Shown here in pieces: positions 1 to 7,378 of a stretch of 64,000 nucleotides of DNA. The notes beneath the pieces are model-generated. The model saw nothing but the letters and a program-made list of their open reading frames with translations, was not told the DNA's origin and did not search any database. How positions within the stretch are numbered: position 1 is the stretch's first letter; each line of letters starts with the position of its first letter. This DNA is from Falsiroseomonas sp050563535 (GTDB lineage Bacteria; Pseudomonadota; Alphaproteobacteria; Acetobacterales; Acetobacteraceae): contig NZ_JBNXUO010000014.1 of NCBI RefSeq assembly GCF_050563535.1, forward strand, positions 56,831 through 120,830, written 5' to 3'. The position numbers were made by a program, and so were the translations under genes.

Positions 1-73
1 CACTAAGCTGGCAAGGCCGCCGGCGCAAACCGGGACATGGCGCCGGCCGGGGGCAGACACAACCGGGGGGGCG

Positions 74-104
74 GCGGAATCCGGCGTGCCCGGCCGGATT
101 CCGC
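74..104. repeat. 11-bp perfect inverted repeat
   Basis: The arms GCGGAATCCGG (74-84) and CCGGATTCCGC (94-104) are exact reverse complements around a 9-base loop. No T-run follows, so it could be a weak terminator of a gene left of the window or a regulatory stem. I see no gene in 1-353 and nothing convincing for the manganese (yybP-ykoY) riboswitch that often precedes TerC/Alx genes. Confidence 0.4.
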
Positions 105-353
105 GCAATCCGGGTGGCGCGGGTGGATGTCCGAAAAATTTCAGCGCGTCCATCATACCGGGGGGTTGAAATTTTGTAAGGTATTGGCCAATTCGCACCC
201 GCTGATCCGGGCCCCTCTGGCGGACCGGGTGCCGGGAGGGCCTGCACGCCCCGCCCCGGCCCCGTCGCGATGTCGGATCGCCAGAGAACCACCGGGCCCG
301 GCCGCGCGAAAGCGTGGCGGGGTCCCTACGTGCAACCGCCCGGAGCGACGCGC

Positions 354-1364
354 ATGGATTTCCTTCTGCTTGAATGGATCGGCAAGCCGGTCTGGATGTG
401 GCTCGGCTTCCTCACCATCGTCTTCGCCCTCCTCGCCTTCGACCTCGGCGTCCTCCACAAGGAGGACAAGGAGATGGGCATCTCGGAGAGCCTGTGGCTG
501 TCCGCCTTCTACATCGGCTTCGCCATCCTCTATGGCGGGGCGATCTGGTGGGCCTACGAGGCGGGGCTGATCACCACCGCCGACGACACCCATGCCGGCA
601 TCACCTACTTCACCGGCTTCTTCATCGAGAAGGCGCTGTCGATCGACAACGTCTTCGTCATCAGCCTGATCTTCACCTTCTTCGCGATCCCCCGGAAATA
701 CCAGTACCGGGCGCTGGTCTGGGGCATCGTCGCGGTGATCGTGCTGCGCGGCCTGATGATCGGCATCGGCGCGGCGCTGGTGCAGGAATACAGCTGGGTC
801 CTCTACATCTTCGGCGCCTTCCTGATCGCCACCGGCATCAAGATGCTGGTGGTGCCGGAGAGCGACCCGGACATGTCGAAGAACCCGGTGGTGCGCTTCT
901 TCAAGAAGCACATGCGCGTCACCGACGAGCTGCACGACCAGAAGTTCTTCGTCCGCAAGCCGGACCCCACCACCGGCAGGCTGGTGGTCTGGGCGACGCC
1001 GCTGTTCCTGGCGCTGGTGGTCATCAACATCGCCGACCTGATCTTCGCGGTGGACAGCGTGCCGGCGATCTTCGCGATCACCACCGACACCTTCATCGTC
1101 TACACCGCGAACATCATGGCCATCCTCGGCCTGCGCGCGCTGTACTTCGCGCTCGCCGCCATGGTGCACCGCTTCCACTACCTGAAATATGCGCTGGCGC
1201 TGGTGCTGGTGTTCATCGGCGGCAAGATCTTCTGGAACCAGATCTTCGGGAAGGTGGACCCGGCCATCTCGCTCGGCGTCACGCTGGCGATGATCGCGGG
1301 CGGCATCTTCTACTCGCTCTGGAAGACCCGCGACGACCCGCAGGAGAAGGAGAAGGTGGCCTGA
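354..1364 (+). CDS. TerC/Alx-family integral membrane protein
   Basis: This 336-residue inner-membrane protein belongs to the TerC family, whose Alx/MntX-like members are linked to metal (Mn) export and tellurite or alkaline-pH tolerance. About eight or nine hydrophobic segments are visible. The family's acidic membrane motifs are present: EKALSIDN at residues 92-99 and DLIFAVDSVPAIFAI at 228-242, plus D30 in the first helix. The start ATG at 354 gives the usual N terminus (MDFLLLEWIG). An in-frame ATG at 270 would add a basic, non-membrane stretch and is not preferred. The gene stands alone. The substrate cannot be told from sequence. Confidence 0.9.
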   Translation: MDFLLLEWIGKPVWMWLGFLTIVFALLAFDLGVLHKEDKEMGISESLWLSAFYIGFAILYGGAIWWAYEAGLITTADDTHAGITYFTGFFIEKALSIDNVFVISLIFTFFAIPRKYQYRALVWGIVAVIVLRGLMIGIGAALVQEYSWVLYIFGAFLIATGIKMLVVPESDPDMSKNPVVRFFKKHMRVTDELHDQKFFVRKPDPTTGRLVVWATPLFLALVVINIADLIFAVDSVPAIFAITTDTFIVYTANIMAILGLRALYFALAAMVHRFHYLKYALALVLVFIGGKIFWNQIFGKVDPAISLGVTLAMIAGGIFYSLWKTRDDPQEKEKVA

Positions 1365-1395
1365 CCCCGCGCGCGGCCGGCTGACCGGTGGGCTG

Positions 1396-1433
1396 AAAGG
1401 GGGGGCGGTTCCGGACGGGACCGCCCCCTTTCC
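1396..1433 (+). terminator. Terminator-like hairpin after the TerC gene
   Basis: A G/C stem (GGGGGCGGTTCC against GGGACCGCCCCC) closes about 30 bases after the TerC stop and is followed by only TTTCC. The stem is strong and the T-run weak. Confidence 0.5.
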
Positions 1434-1570
1434 GTGCCCGGGCGGCGCGGTGCCTACGGGTTCGTGATCGCCCCCGGCGCGAGTTTGCTTGCATTCGGGG
1501 CCGCGAAGGCGCATTTTGCCCCCCGTCAGCCTCGTTTGGTTCGGCCCGCTCTCCCAGCTCGTGATTGCGT

Positions 1571-1608
1571 CCATCGGCAACGATGGGCTCGGATCGAGCG
1601 CCGAGCCC
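1571..1608 (+). promoter_or_regulatory. Structured leader upstream of the cold-shock gene
   Basis: Two perfect hairpins lie in the 323-base gap before the cold-shock gene. One is CCATCG-GCAA-CGATGG (1571-1586), closed by a GNRA-type tetraloop. The other is GGGCTCGG / CCGAGCCC (1585-1592 and 1601-1608). They share bases 1585-1586, so both cannot form fully at once. Structured 5' leaders that change fold with temperature are known for cspA-type mRNAs; that role here is inferred. The rest of 1434-1687 shows no gene. Confidence 0.35.
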
Positions 1609-1687
1609 GCAGCCCGTCCGCTCCGAAGATTGATCCGCCCTGCAATCGCGCGGGGTGGCACACTCGTTTCCGAAGGGGAACCCTCCC

Positions 1688-1894
1688 ATGTCCCAGGGCA
1701 CCGTGAAGTGGTTCAACGCCACCAAGGGCTACGGCTTCATCCAGCCGTCTGACGGCACTGCCGACGTGTTCGTCCACATCACCGACGTGCAGCGCTCCGG
1801 CCTGACCGAACTGCGCGAGGGCGCGCAGATCGAGTTCGACGTCCAGCGCGGCAACAACGGCAAGCTCTCGGCCTGCAACCTCAAGGTTGGCTGA
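1688..1894 (+). CDS. Cold-shock protein (CspA family)
   Basis: This 68-residue single cold-shock domain is a cytoplasmic RNA/DNA-binding chaperone. RNP1-like KGYGFIQP (residues 13-20) and RNP2-like VFVHI (27-31) carry the aromatic nucleic-acid-binding residues. The start ATG at 1688 is preceded by an AGGGG ribosome-binding site and yields the canonical MSQGTVKWFN opening; an upstream in-frame ATG at 1655 would add 11 non-homologous residues. The gene is monocistronic, with a strong terminator 30 bases downstream and a structured leader. It could be cold-induced or a constitutive paralogue; sequence alone does not tell. Confidence 0.96.
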   Translation: MSQGTVKWFNATKGYGFIQPSDGTADVFVHITDVQRSGLTELREGAQIEFDVQRGNNGKLSACNLKVG

Positions 1895-1923
1895 GAGGCG
1901 GCGCCTTCGGGCACCGCAACTGG

Positions 1924-1957
1924 AAGGGGCGGCCCCGCAGGGGACCGCCCCTTTTTT
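1924..1957 (+). terminator. Rho-independent terminator of the csp gene
   Basis: The stem GGGGCGG-CCCC / GGGG-A-CCGCCCC has one bulged A, a GCA loop and a run of six T (1952-1957). Confidence 0.9.
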
Positions 1958-1969
1958 CTGGGCTTCCCC

Positions 1970-2941
1970 TCAGCTCTCCGGCCGGATGCCGAGCCGGCGG
2001 ATCAGCCCGCCCCAGCGCTCGATCTCGGCGCGTTGCAGGGCGGCGAACTCGGCCGGCGTGGAGCCCACCGGCTCGAACCCCGCCGCTTCCAGCACCCGCC
2101 GCTGGTCAGGGCTGGCCAGCGCGACGCGGCATTCCTGCGCGATCCGCGCCGCGCGCTCCACCGGCATCCCCGCCGCGCCGAACAGGCCGATCCAGGCCAC
2201 CGCCGGCTCCATGGAGGAGCCCGCCTCCGCCAGCGTCGGCACATCGGGCAGTTGCGGCATCCGCGCCGGGCCGGTGACCGCCAGCGCCCGCAGCGTCCCC
2301 TCCCTCACCTGGCCCGCCACGCCGGCGAGCGGCGCGAAATACAGCTGCAGCCGCCCCGCCACCAGGTCCAGCACCGCCGGCGCCACCCCGCGATAGGAAA
2401 CGTGCTCCGCCCGGAACCCCTCCCGCGCGGCCAGGTCCTCGGTGATCAGGTGCGACAGCGTGCCGGGGCCGGTGGAGCCGAAGTTCAGCGCCCCCGGATG
2501 CGCCCGCGCATGGTCCACCAGCTCCCGCAGCGTGCGCGCCGGGACCGAGGGATGGACCGCCAGCACGAAGGGCAGCCGCGCCAGCAGCGACACCGGGGTG
2601 AGGTCCACCGCCGGGTCGAAGGTCAGGCTGGGGTTCAGCACCTTCGCCGTGCTGCCCGGCCCGCCGATGGTGACGCCGAGTGTGTGGCCATCGGTCGAGC
2701 GCGCCACCGCCTCGGTGCCGATGTTGCCGCCGCCGCCGGCACGGTTGTCCGCCACGAAGGGCTGGCCGAAGACCTGGGAGAGGTGCGGGATGACGGCGCG
2801 CGCCGCCATGTCGGGCGTGGAGCCGCCGGGGAAGCTCACGATGACCCGCACCGGGCGGTCCGGCCAGGCGGGCTGCGCGGCGGCGGGCAGGGCGCCGAGG
2901 GTGGCGCTGGCGGCGATCAGGCCGCGGCGGGTCAGGCGCAT
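1970..2941 (-). CDS. Bug/TctC-family periplasmic substrate-binding protein
   Basis: This is a 323-residue periplasmic receptor of the tripartite tricarboxylate transporter type, a family that binds small carboxylates. The N terminus (MRLTRRGLIAASATLGAL, then AAAQPAWP) is a twin-arginine-like signal peptide cleaved near residue 22. The Bug signature region IVSFPGGSTPD lies at residues 34-44. The start at 2941 has a GGGAGGAC ribosome-binding site; the frame extends upstream but without the signal peptide in place. No TctA/TctB membrane genes are nearby, as is usual for orphan Bug receptors. Its neighbours encode CoA-thioester enzymes, so the ligand may be an organic acid, but this is inference. 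Confidence 0.9.
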   Translation of the reverse strand: MRLTRRGLIAASATLGALPAAAQPAWPDRPVRVIVSFPGGSTPDMAARAVIPHLSQVFGQPFVADNRAGGGGNIGTEAVARSTDGHTLGVTIGGPGSTAKVLNPSLTFDPAVDLTPVSLLARLPFVLAVHPSVPARTLRELVDHARAHPGALNFGSTGPGTLSHLITEDLAAREGFRAEHVSYRGVAPAVLDLVAGRLQLYFAPLAGVAGQVREGTLRALAVTGPARMPQLPDVPTLAEAGSSMEPAVAWIGLFGAAGMPVERAARIAQECRVALASPDQRRVLEAAGFEPVGSTPAEFAALQRAEIERWGGLIRRLGIRPES

Positions 2942-2998
2942 CGAAGGGTGTCCTCCCAGGGTCGTCCTGGCCGCAACATGCCGCGTCCGCGGCACGGG

Positions 2999-3158
2999 GC
3001 AAGCCGCCCCCCTTCTACCGCGCGGCAAGCCGCCTCTCCTTACCGCGCGGCAAGCCGCCCCTCCTTACCGCGCGGCAAGCCGCCCCTCTTTACCGCGCGG
3101 CAAGCCGCCCCTCTTTACCGCGCGGCAAGCCGCCCCTCTTTACCGCGCGGCAAGCCGC
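2999..3158. repeat. Tandem array of a 25-bp unit (six and a half copies)
   Basis: The unit TACCGCGCGGCAAGCCGCCC plus CTCTT recurs at exactly 25-bp steps starting at 3016, 3041, 3066, 3091, 3116 and 3141, with a degenerate half copy at 2999-3015. The first two units differ at a few bases; the next three are identical over the unit. The array begins inside the last codons of the CHAP lipoprotein gene, whose TAA stop is made by the unit itself, and fills the gap to the Bug gene. There are no unique spacers, so it is not a CRISPR. Confidence 0.95.
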
Positions 3159-3637
3159 GACGCCGGATGCACGAAGCCCAGCGCCGGATAGGCGGTGGCG
3201 CCGAGATCCCCGATGCGGGGGTAGAAGACTCGCACGAGCGACCAGTCGCCCCGCGCCGAGACATCGACCACGCGCTGGTCGGTGGCGATCCGCCCGCGCG
3301 CGGCGCCGGAGGCCCAGTTGGCATGGTCCACCAGCACCTCCCGCCCGCCGACCACGCGGGAGACGACGGCGACATGGCCCGACGGGTTGCGCGGCGTGCG
3401 CGCCAGCACCAGCACGCTGCCCGGCCGCGGCGTGGACCCGCGCTCGTAGCGGCCGGCCGCCGCGTCCCACCACTGCCAGGCATCGCCGGCCAGCAGGATG
3501 CCCGACCGGGCGCGGGCATAGGGGACGCAGGACAGGGGCTCGCCCAGTTCGGGCCGCAGCGGCGCGACGGTGGCGACCTGCCGGCCGGACCCGCAGGCGG
3601 CCAGCAGCAGGCACAGCAGGAAGGGCGCGGCGCGCAT
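3140..3637 (-). CDS. CHAP-domain lipoprotein (putative peptidoglycan amidase)
   Basis: The protein has 165 residues with a lipoprotein signal: hydrophobic residues 5-13 and the lipobox LAAC with C15 as the lipidated cysteine. The rest resembles a CHAP (cysteine/histidine amidohydrolase/peptidase) fold: LSCVPYAR places the likely catalytic C37, SGHVAVV the H88, and VDHANW the downstream polar residue around 105-107. CHAP proteins usually cut peptide bonds in peptidoglycan. The last residues (RLAAR) and the TAA stop fall inside a 25-bp tandem repeat, so the native C terminus may have been replaced. The exact substrate is unknown. Confidence 0.75.
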   Translation of the reverse strand: MRAAPFLLCLLLAACGSGRQVATVAPLRPELGEPLSCVPYARARSGILLAGDAWQWWDAAAGRYERGSTPRPGSVLVLARTPRNPSGHVAVVSRVVGGREVLVDHANWASGAARGRIATDQRVVDVSARGDWSLVRVFYPRIGDLGATAYPALGFVHPASRLAAR

Positions 3638-3676
3638 TCCGCGCTTCTACCAGAAGGCGAGCCCGCCGCTCCAGCC

Positions 3677-4591
3677 TCAGGCCGCGTCGCGGGCCGCCGG
3701 CACCGCGCGCATCCGCCCGCCGGGCAGGCCCCCCGGCACGGCGGCCGCGAGGTCCGCGGCAGCGAGGAGCCTTGCCCAGCCGAGCCCCGTCTCCACCCCC
3801 ATCCGCCGGAACAGCCAGGCGACATCCTCGGTCGCGACATTGCCCGTCGCCCCCGGCGCGAAGGGGCAGCCGCCGAGCCCGCCCGCCGCGCTGTCGATCA
3901 CCCGGCACCCAGCCCCCCAGGCGGCCGCCACATTGGCCACGCCCATCCCGTAGGTGTCATGTCCGTGATAGGCCATCCGGCAGGACCCGTCCGGCGCCGG
4001 CCAGGACCGCACGGCGTGGCCGACCACGCGCGCCACCTGGTCCGGCGCGGCATTGCCCGTGGTGTCGCAGATGCCGATCTCCATCCAGGGGTCGATCGCC
4101 ACCGCGCGCTCGACCCAGTCCAGCGCCTCCGCCTCCGGCACCACGCCCTCGAAGGGACAATGGAAGCAGCAGGAGAGGTTGAAGCGCACCCGCCGCCCCG
4201 CCGCGATCGCCTCCCGCGCAAGGGCGGCGAGTTCGGCGAAGCTCTCCGCGCGGGCGCGGTTCACGTTGGCCCTGTTGTGGGCCTCCGTCACCGACATGAA
4301 GAAGCCGAGTCGCTGCGCGCCCGACCCCATGGCGAGGTCGAAGCCGCGGCGGTTCGGCACCAGCACCGTGCATTCCAGCCCGTCGAGCGCGAGCGCCGCC
4401 CGCAGCACCTCCGCCGTGTCGGCCATCTGCGGCACCGCCTTCGGGCTGACGAAGGACCCGACCTCCATCCGCCGCAGGCCCGCGGCGTGCAGGGCGCGGA
4501 CCAGCGCCACCTTCGCCTCCGTCGGCACGAAGGGACCGATGGATTGCAGCCCGTCGCGGGGCGCGACCTCGCTGATCGTGGCGCGGCTCAT
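3677..4591 (-). CDS. Hydroxymethylglutaryl-CoA lyase-like protein
   Basis: This 304-residue TIM-barrel protein is of the HMG-CoA lyase/MvaB family, whose members cleave 3-hydroxy-3-methylglutaryl-CoA (or related acyl-CoAs) to acetyl-CoA plus a keto acid. Visible motifs are APRDGLQ (residues 10-16, catalytic R and metal-binding D), the metal ligands HGHD at 209-212 and the signature GGCPFAPGATGNVATED (240-256) with the active-site cysteine C242. It starts inside the stop of the upstream CoA-transferase gene (ATGA overlap), so the two are translationally coupled. That pairing is common in itaconate, methylsuccinate or leucine-type degradation, so the true substrate may be another branched acyl-CoA such as citramalyl-CoA. 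Confidence 0.88.
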   Translation of the reverse strand: MSRATISEVAPRDGLQSIGPFVPTEAKVALVRALHAAGLRRMEVGSFVSPKAVPQMADTAEVLRAALALDGLECTVLVPNRRGFDLAMGSGAQRLGFFMSVTEAHNRANVNRARAESFAELAALAREAIAAGRRVRFNLSCCFHCPFEGVVPEAEALDWVERAVAIDPWMEIGICDTTGNAAPDQVARVVGHAVRSWPAPDGSCRMAYHGHDTYGMGVANVAAAWGAGCRVIDSAAGGLGGCPFAPGATGNVATEDVAWLFRRMGVETGLGWARLLAAADLAAAVPGGLPGGRMRAVPAARDAA

Positions 4592-5781
4592 GCCTTCCCT
4601 CCCAGCAATCCGTTGAAGACGTGGTCGTCATGGGCGCCGACCGCCGGCGCGGTCCAGCGCACCATCTCGGGCGGGCTGACGCCATCGAAGCGGAAGGGGG
4701 CGGCGGGGTGCAGCAGCTTCGTCCCCAGCAGCGGGTCCTCCACCTCCATCACCGTCTGGCGGGCGCGGAAATGCGGGTCCTCCGCGCAGTCGCGCATGTC
4801 GTAGAGCCGCGAGACCGGGACCTCCGCCGCCTCCATCGCCGCCTCGGCCTCGGCCGCGGGCAGCGTCCGCGTCCAGGCGGCGATCGCGGCGTCGATCTCG
4901 GCCGCGTTGGCGCAGCGGCCGATATTGTCCCGCAGGCGCGGGTCCTCGGCCAGGTCGGGCCGGCCGATCGCCGCCATCAGGCGCTTGTAGATCAGGTCCG
5001 AATTCCCGCCGATGCAGAGCCACTTGCCGTCGGCGCAAGGATAGGTGTTGGTCGGCGCGGCCGTCGGCAGCGCCGCGCCGTGCGGCTGGCGGATGCGGCC
5101 GAACAGCCCGTATTCCGGCAGCATCCCCTCCATCAGCGAGAAGACGGAGGAGACGAGGTCCACGTCGATGATCCGCCCGCGTGCCGCCGGGTCCGCCTTG
5201 ATGGCCCAGCAGGCCGAGACGGTGGCGAGGGCCGCGTAGATCCCCGCGATGTCGTCGCTGATCGACACGCCGCAGCGCGGCGGCGGGTGGTCGGTGACGC
5301 CGGGGGTGGCCGTCAGGTGCCGCAGGCCGCCCATCGCCTCCCCGATCGCGCCGAAGGCGGGCTTGTCGCGGTACGGCCCGTCCTGCCCGAAGCCGGAGAC
5401 GCGGGCGATGACGAGCTTCGGGTTCAGCGCGTGCAGCGCCTCCGGCCCCAGCCCGATGCGCTCCAGGTAGCCGGGGCGGTAGTTCTCCACCAGCGCATCG
5501 GCGCGGGCCAGCAGCGCCCTGACGCGCGCCTTCCCCTCGGCCGATTTCAGGTCGGCGGTGACGCAGAGCTTGTTGCGGCCGTGGATGCTGAACCACACGG
5601 CATGGCCGTTCACCTGGCTGCCCCAGCCGCGATGCGGGTCGCCCTCGGGCGGCTCCACCTTGATGACCTCGGCGCCGAGATCGGCCAGCAGCCGCGTGGC
5701 GAAGGGCCCCGCGATGTAGTGGCCGAGTTCCACGACCTTCAGCCCCGTGAGCGGGAGCCCCGCAAGTGGCAGCGTCGCCAT
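4588..5781 (-). CDS. CaiB/BaiF-type (class III) CoA-transferase
   Basis: This 397-residue family III CoA-transferase moves CoA between carboxylic acids through an aspartyl-CoA intermediate. Features include the N-terminal VVELGHYIAGPFATRLLADLG, the KVEPPEGDP loop (41-49), FSIHGRNK (64-71), ENYRPG (99-104) and the SISDDIAG segment whose D176 or D177 is the likely catalytic aspartate. The start at 5781 has a GGAGG site. The gene is first in a two-gene unit with the lyase, overlapping by ATGA. Together they suggest activation and cleavage of a dicarboxylic or hydroxy acid such as itaconate, citramalate or hydroxymethylglutarate. Specificity cannot be read from sequence. Confidence 0.9.
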   Translation of the reverse strand: MATLPLAGLPLTGLKVVELGHYIAGPFATRLLADLGAEVIKVEPPEGDPHRGWGSQVNGHAVWFSIHGRNKLCVTADLKSAEGKARVRALLARADALVENYRPGYLERIGLGPEALHALNPKLVIARVSGFGQDGPYRDKPAFGAIGEAMGGLRHLTATPGVTDHPPPRCGVSISDDIAGIYAALATVSACWAIKADPAARGRIIDVDLVSSVFSLMEGMLPEYGLFGRIRQPHGAALPTAAPTNTYPCADGKWLCIGGNSDLIYKRLMAAIGRPDLAEDPRLRDNIGRCANAAEIDAAIAAWTRTLPAAEAEAAMEAAEVPVSRLYDMRDCAEDPHFRARQTVMEVEDPLLGTKLLHPAAPFRFDGVSPPEMVRWTAPAVGAHDDHVFNGLLGGKA

Positions 5782-5879
5782 TCCGTCCTCCAGGCAGCAG
5801 CCGGACGATTATCCCTGCGGAAGAAGCAGGGAAAGACTCGCGACGGAAAGGATCGCGAAAGCACTCCGCGCGATAAGAC

Positions 5880-5996
5880 AGGTGCGGGTGCCGCGCTTTG
5901 CACCCCGTCTCTCCCTCCCGGGTGCCGGTCTCTTCCCCCCCGATCTATCCGGCACCCAAGACTTGGGCCTCCCTTCGGGGAGGCCCTTCTTTTTCC
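5880..5996 (+). ncRNA. Putative small RNA with three hairpins and intrinsic terminator
   Basis: The gap between two minus-strand genes carries a plus-strand structure. Hairpin 1 is GGGTGC/GCACCC (5886-5905, 8-base loop). A C-rich linker containing CTCCCTCCC follows. Hairpin 2 is GGGTGCCGG/CCGGCACCC (5920-5957) with a 20-base pyrimidine-rich loop. Hairpin 3 is GGGCCTCCC-TTCG-GGGAGGCCC (5965-5986) followed by TTCTTTTT. No plus-strand protein gene lies upstream that would need this terminator. Exposed C/U-rich single strands that can pair with Shine-Dalgarno sequences are typical of many alphaproteobacterial sRNAs. The 5' end is a guess; GATAAG at 5872-5877 could be a weak -10. No known family is recognised. 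Confidence 0.55.
5965..5995 (+). terminator. Strong plus-strand intrinsic terminator
   Basis: A perfect 9-bp stem with a TTCG tetraloop and a following TTCTTTTT. It points rightward although both flanking protein genes are on the minus strand; it is the 3' end of the putative sRNA. Confidence 0.88.
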
Positions 5997-6013
5997 GTCC
6001 CTTGCCGGGGGCG

Positions 6014-7279
6014 TCACGGCCGGGTCTGGCCGGTGCCGATCACCTGGTAGCGGTATGTGCAGAGCTGCTCCAGCCCGACCGGGCCGCGGGCATGCATCCG
6101 CCCGGTGGCGATACCGATCTCGGCGCCGAAGCCGAATTCGCCCCCGTCGCAGAACTGCGTGGACGCGTTCCACATCCCGACCGCGGAGCCGAGCCGGTCG
6201 AGGAAGTGCCGCGCCGCGGCCTCGTCCCCGGTGACGATCGCCTCCGTATGCTCGCTGCCGTGGCGGCGGATGTGGTCCAGCGCGTCGTCCACGCCGTCCA
6301 CCACCTTCACCGACAGCACGGCGTCCAGCCATTCGGTGTCGAAGTCGCCCTCCGCCGCCGGCTCCAGCTCCGGCAGGATGGCGCGGGCGCGCGGGTCGGC
6401 GCGGAAGCGGCAGCCCAGCGCGCGCAGGTCGGCGACGATGGCGGGCAGCAGCGCGGGCGCGATGGCGGCGTCGATCAGCAGCGTCTCGGTCGCGCCGCAG
6501 ATGCCGGTGCGGCGCATCTTGGCGTTGGCGACGAGGCTGCGCGCCATCGCAGGGTCGGCCGCGGCGTGGACATAGGTGTGGCAGAGCCCCTCGGCATGGG
6601 CGAGGACCGGCACGCGCGCTTCCTGCTGCACGCGTTCCACCAGGCCCTTGCCGCCGCGCGGCACGATCAGGTCGATCCGCCCCGCCGCGCGCAGCATGGC
6701 GGCGACATAGCCGCGGTCGGCGGTGGTGGCGACCTGCACGCAGGCCTCCGGCAGCCCCGCCGCGCGCAGCCCCTCCGCCAGGCAGGCATGGATGGCGCCG
6801 GCCGAGCGGAGCGATTCCCGCCCGCCGCGCAGGATCACCGCGCTGCCCGCCTTGAGGCAGAGCGCGCCGGCATCGGCCGTCACGTTCGGGCGGCTTTCGT
6901 AGATCATGCCGACCACGCCGATCGGCTGGGCGACGCGGCGGATCACCAGGCCGTTCGGGCGCGTCCATTCGGCCAGCACGCGGCCGACCGGATCGGGCAG
7001 GGCGGCGACCTCCTCCAGCCCGCGCGCCATCGCCTCGATCCGGGCGGGGGTCAGGGTCAGGCGGTCCAGATAGGCGGCGGACAACCCCCCGGCCGCCGCC
7101 ACATCCTCGGCATTGGCGGCCAGCAGGGCGTCCCGCCGGGCGCGCAGCGCATCGGCGGCGGCGGCCAGCGCCCGGTCCTTCAACGGTCGCGGCGCGACGG
7201 CCAGCGCGTGCGACGCCTCCCGCGCGGCATGCGCGGCGGCGTCCAGCAGGCGGGCGGATTCGTCGGCGACGACGGTCAT
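6014..7279 (-). CDS. proA: Glutamate-5-semialdehyde dehydrogenase (gamma-glutamyl phosphate reductase)
   Basis: The enzyme reduces gamma-glutamyl phosphate to glutamate semialdehyde with NADPH, the second step of proline synthesis in the cytosol. It has 421 residues, the usual length. Diagnostic segments include GVVGMIYESRPNVTADAGAL (121-140), VPRGGKGLVERVQ (206-218) and RRTGICGATETLL (256-268) with catalytic C261. The start at 7279 follows a clear GGAGG. The usual partner proB is not adjacent in this window; upstream lies a divergent methyltransferase-like gene. Confidence 0.97.
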   Translation of the reverse strand: MTVVADESARLLDAAAHAAREASHALAVAPRPLKDRALAAAADALRARRDALLAANAEDVAAAGGLSAAYLDRLTLTPARIEAMARGLEEVAALPDPVGRVLAEWTRPNGLVIRRVAQPIGVVGMIYESRPNVTADAGALCLKAGSAVILRGGRESLRSAGAIHACLAEGLRAAGLPEACVQVATTADRGYVAAMLRAAGRIDLIVPRGGKGLVERVQQEARVPVLAHAEGLCHTYVHAAADPAMARSLVANAKMRRTGICGATETLLIDAAIAPALLPAIVADLRALGCRFRADPRARAILPELEPAAEGDFDTEWLDAVLSVKVVDGVDDALDHIRRHGSEHTEAIVTGDEAAARHFLDRLGSAVGMWNASTQFCDGGEFGFGAEIGIATGRMHARGPVGLEQLCTYRYQVIGTGQTRP

Positions 7280-7378
7280 CGGGTTGTCCTCCTGGGCGTC
7301 TCCCTAGCGCAGCGGCGGTGCCGAGGCCATCGCGGCGGCACCCTCGACAGCGGGGCGCATCCGGGCGAAAGGCCGGGC

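Noticed and set aside
105..353. Manganese (yybP-ykoY) riboswitch before the TerC gene
   Set aside because: I could not find the conserved internal-loop sequences of that riboswitch; only GC-rich stems are present.
2999..3158. CRISPR array
   Set aside because: Units are contiguous 25-bp repeats without unique spacers and no cas genes are near; the same holds for 27361-27509.
2033..4804. 923-codon plus-strand frame across three minus-strand genes
   Set aside because: It runs through well-identified Bug, CHAP and HMG-CoA-lyase genes and the 25-bp array; composition is Arg/Gly/His-rich noise typical of shadow frames in high-GC DNA.
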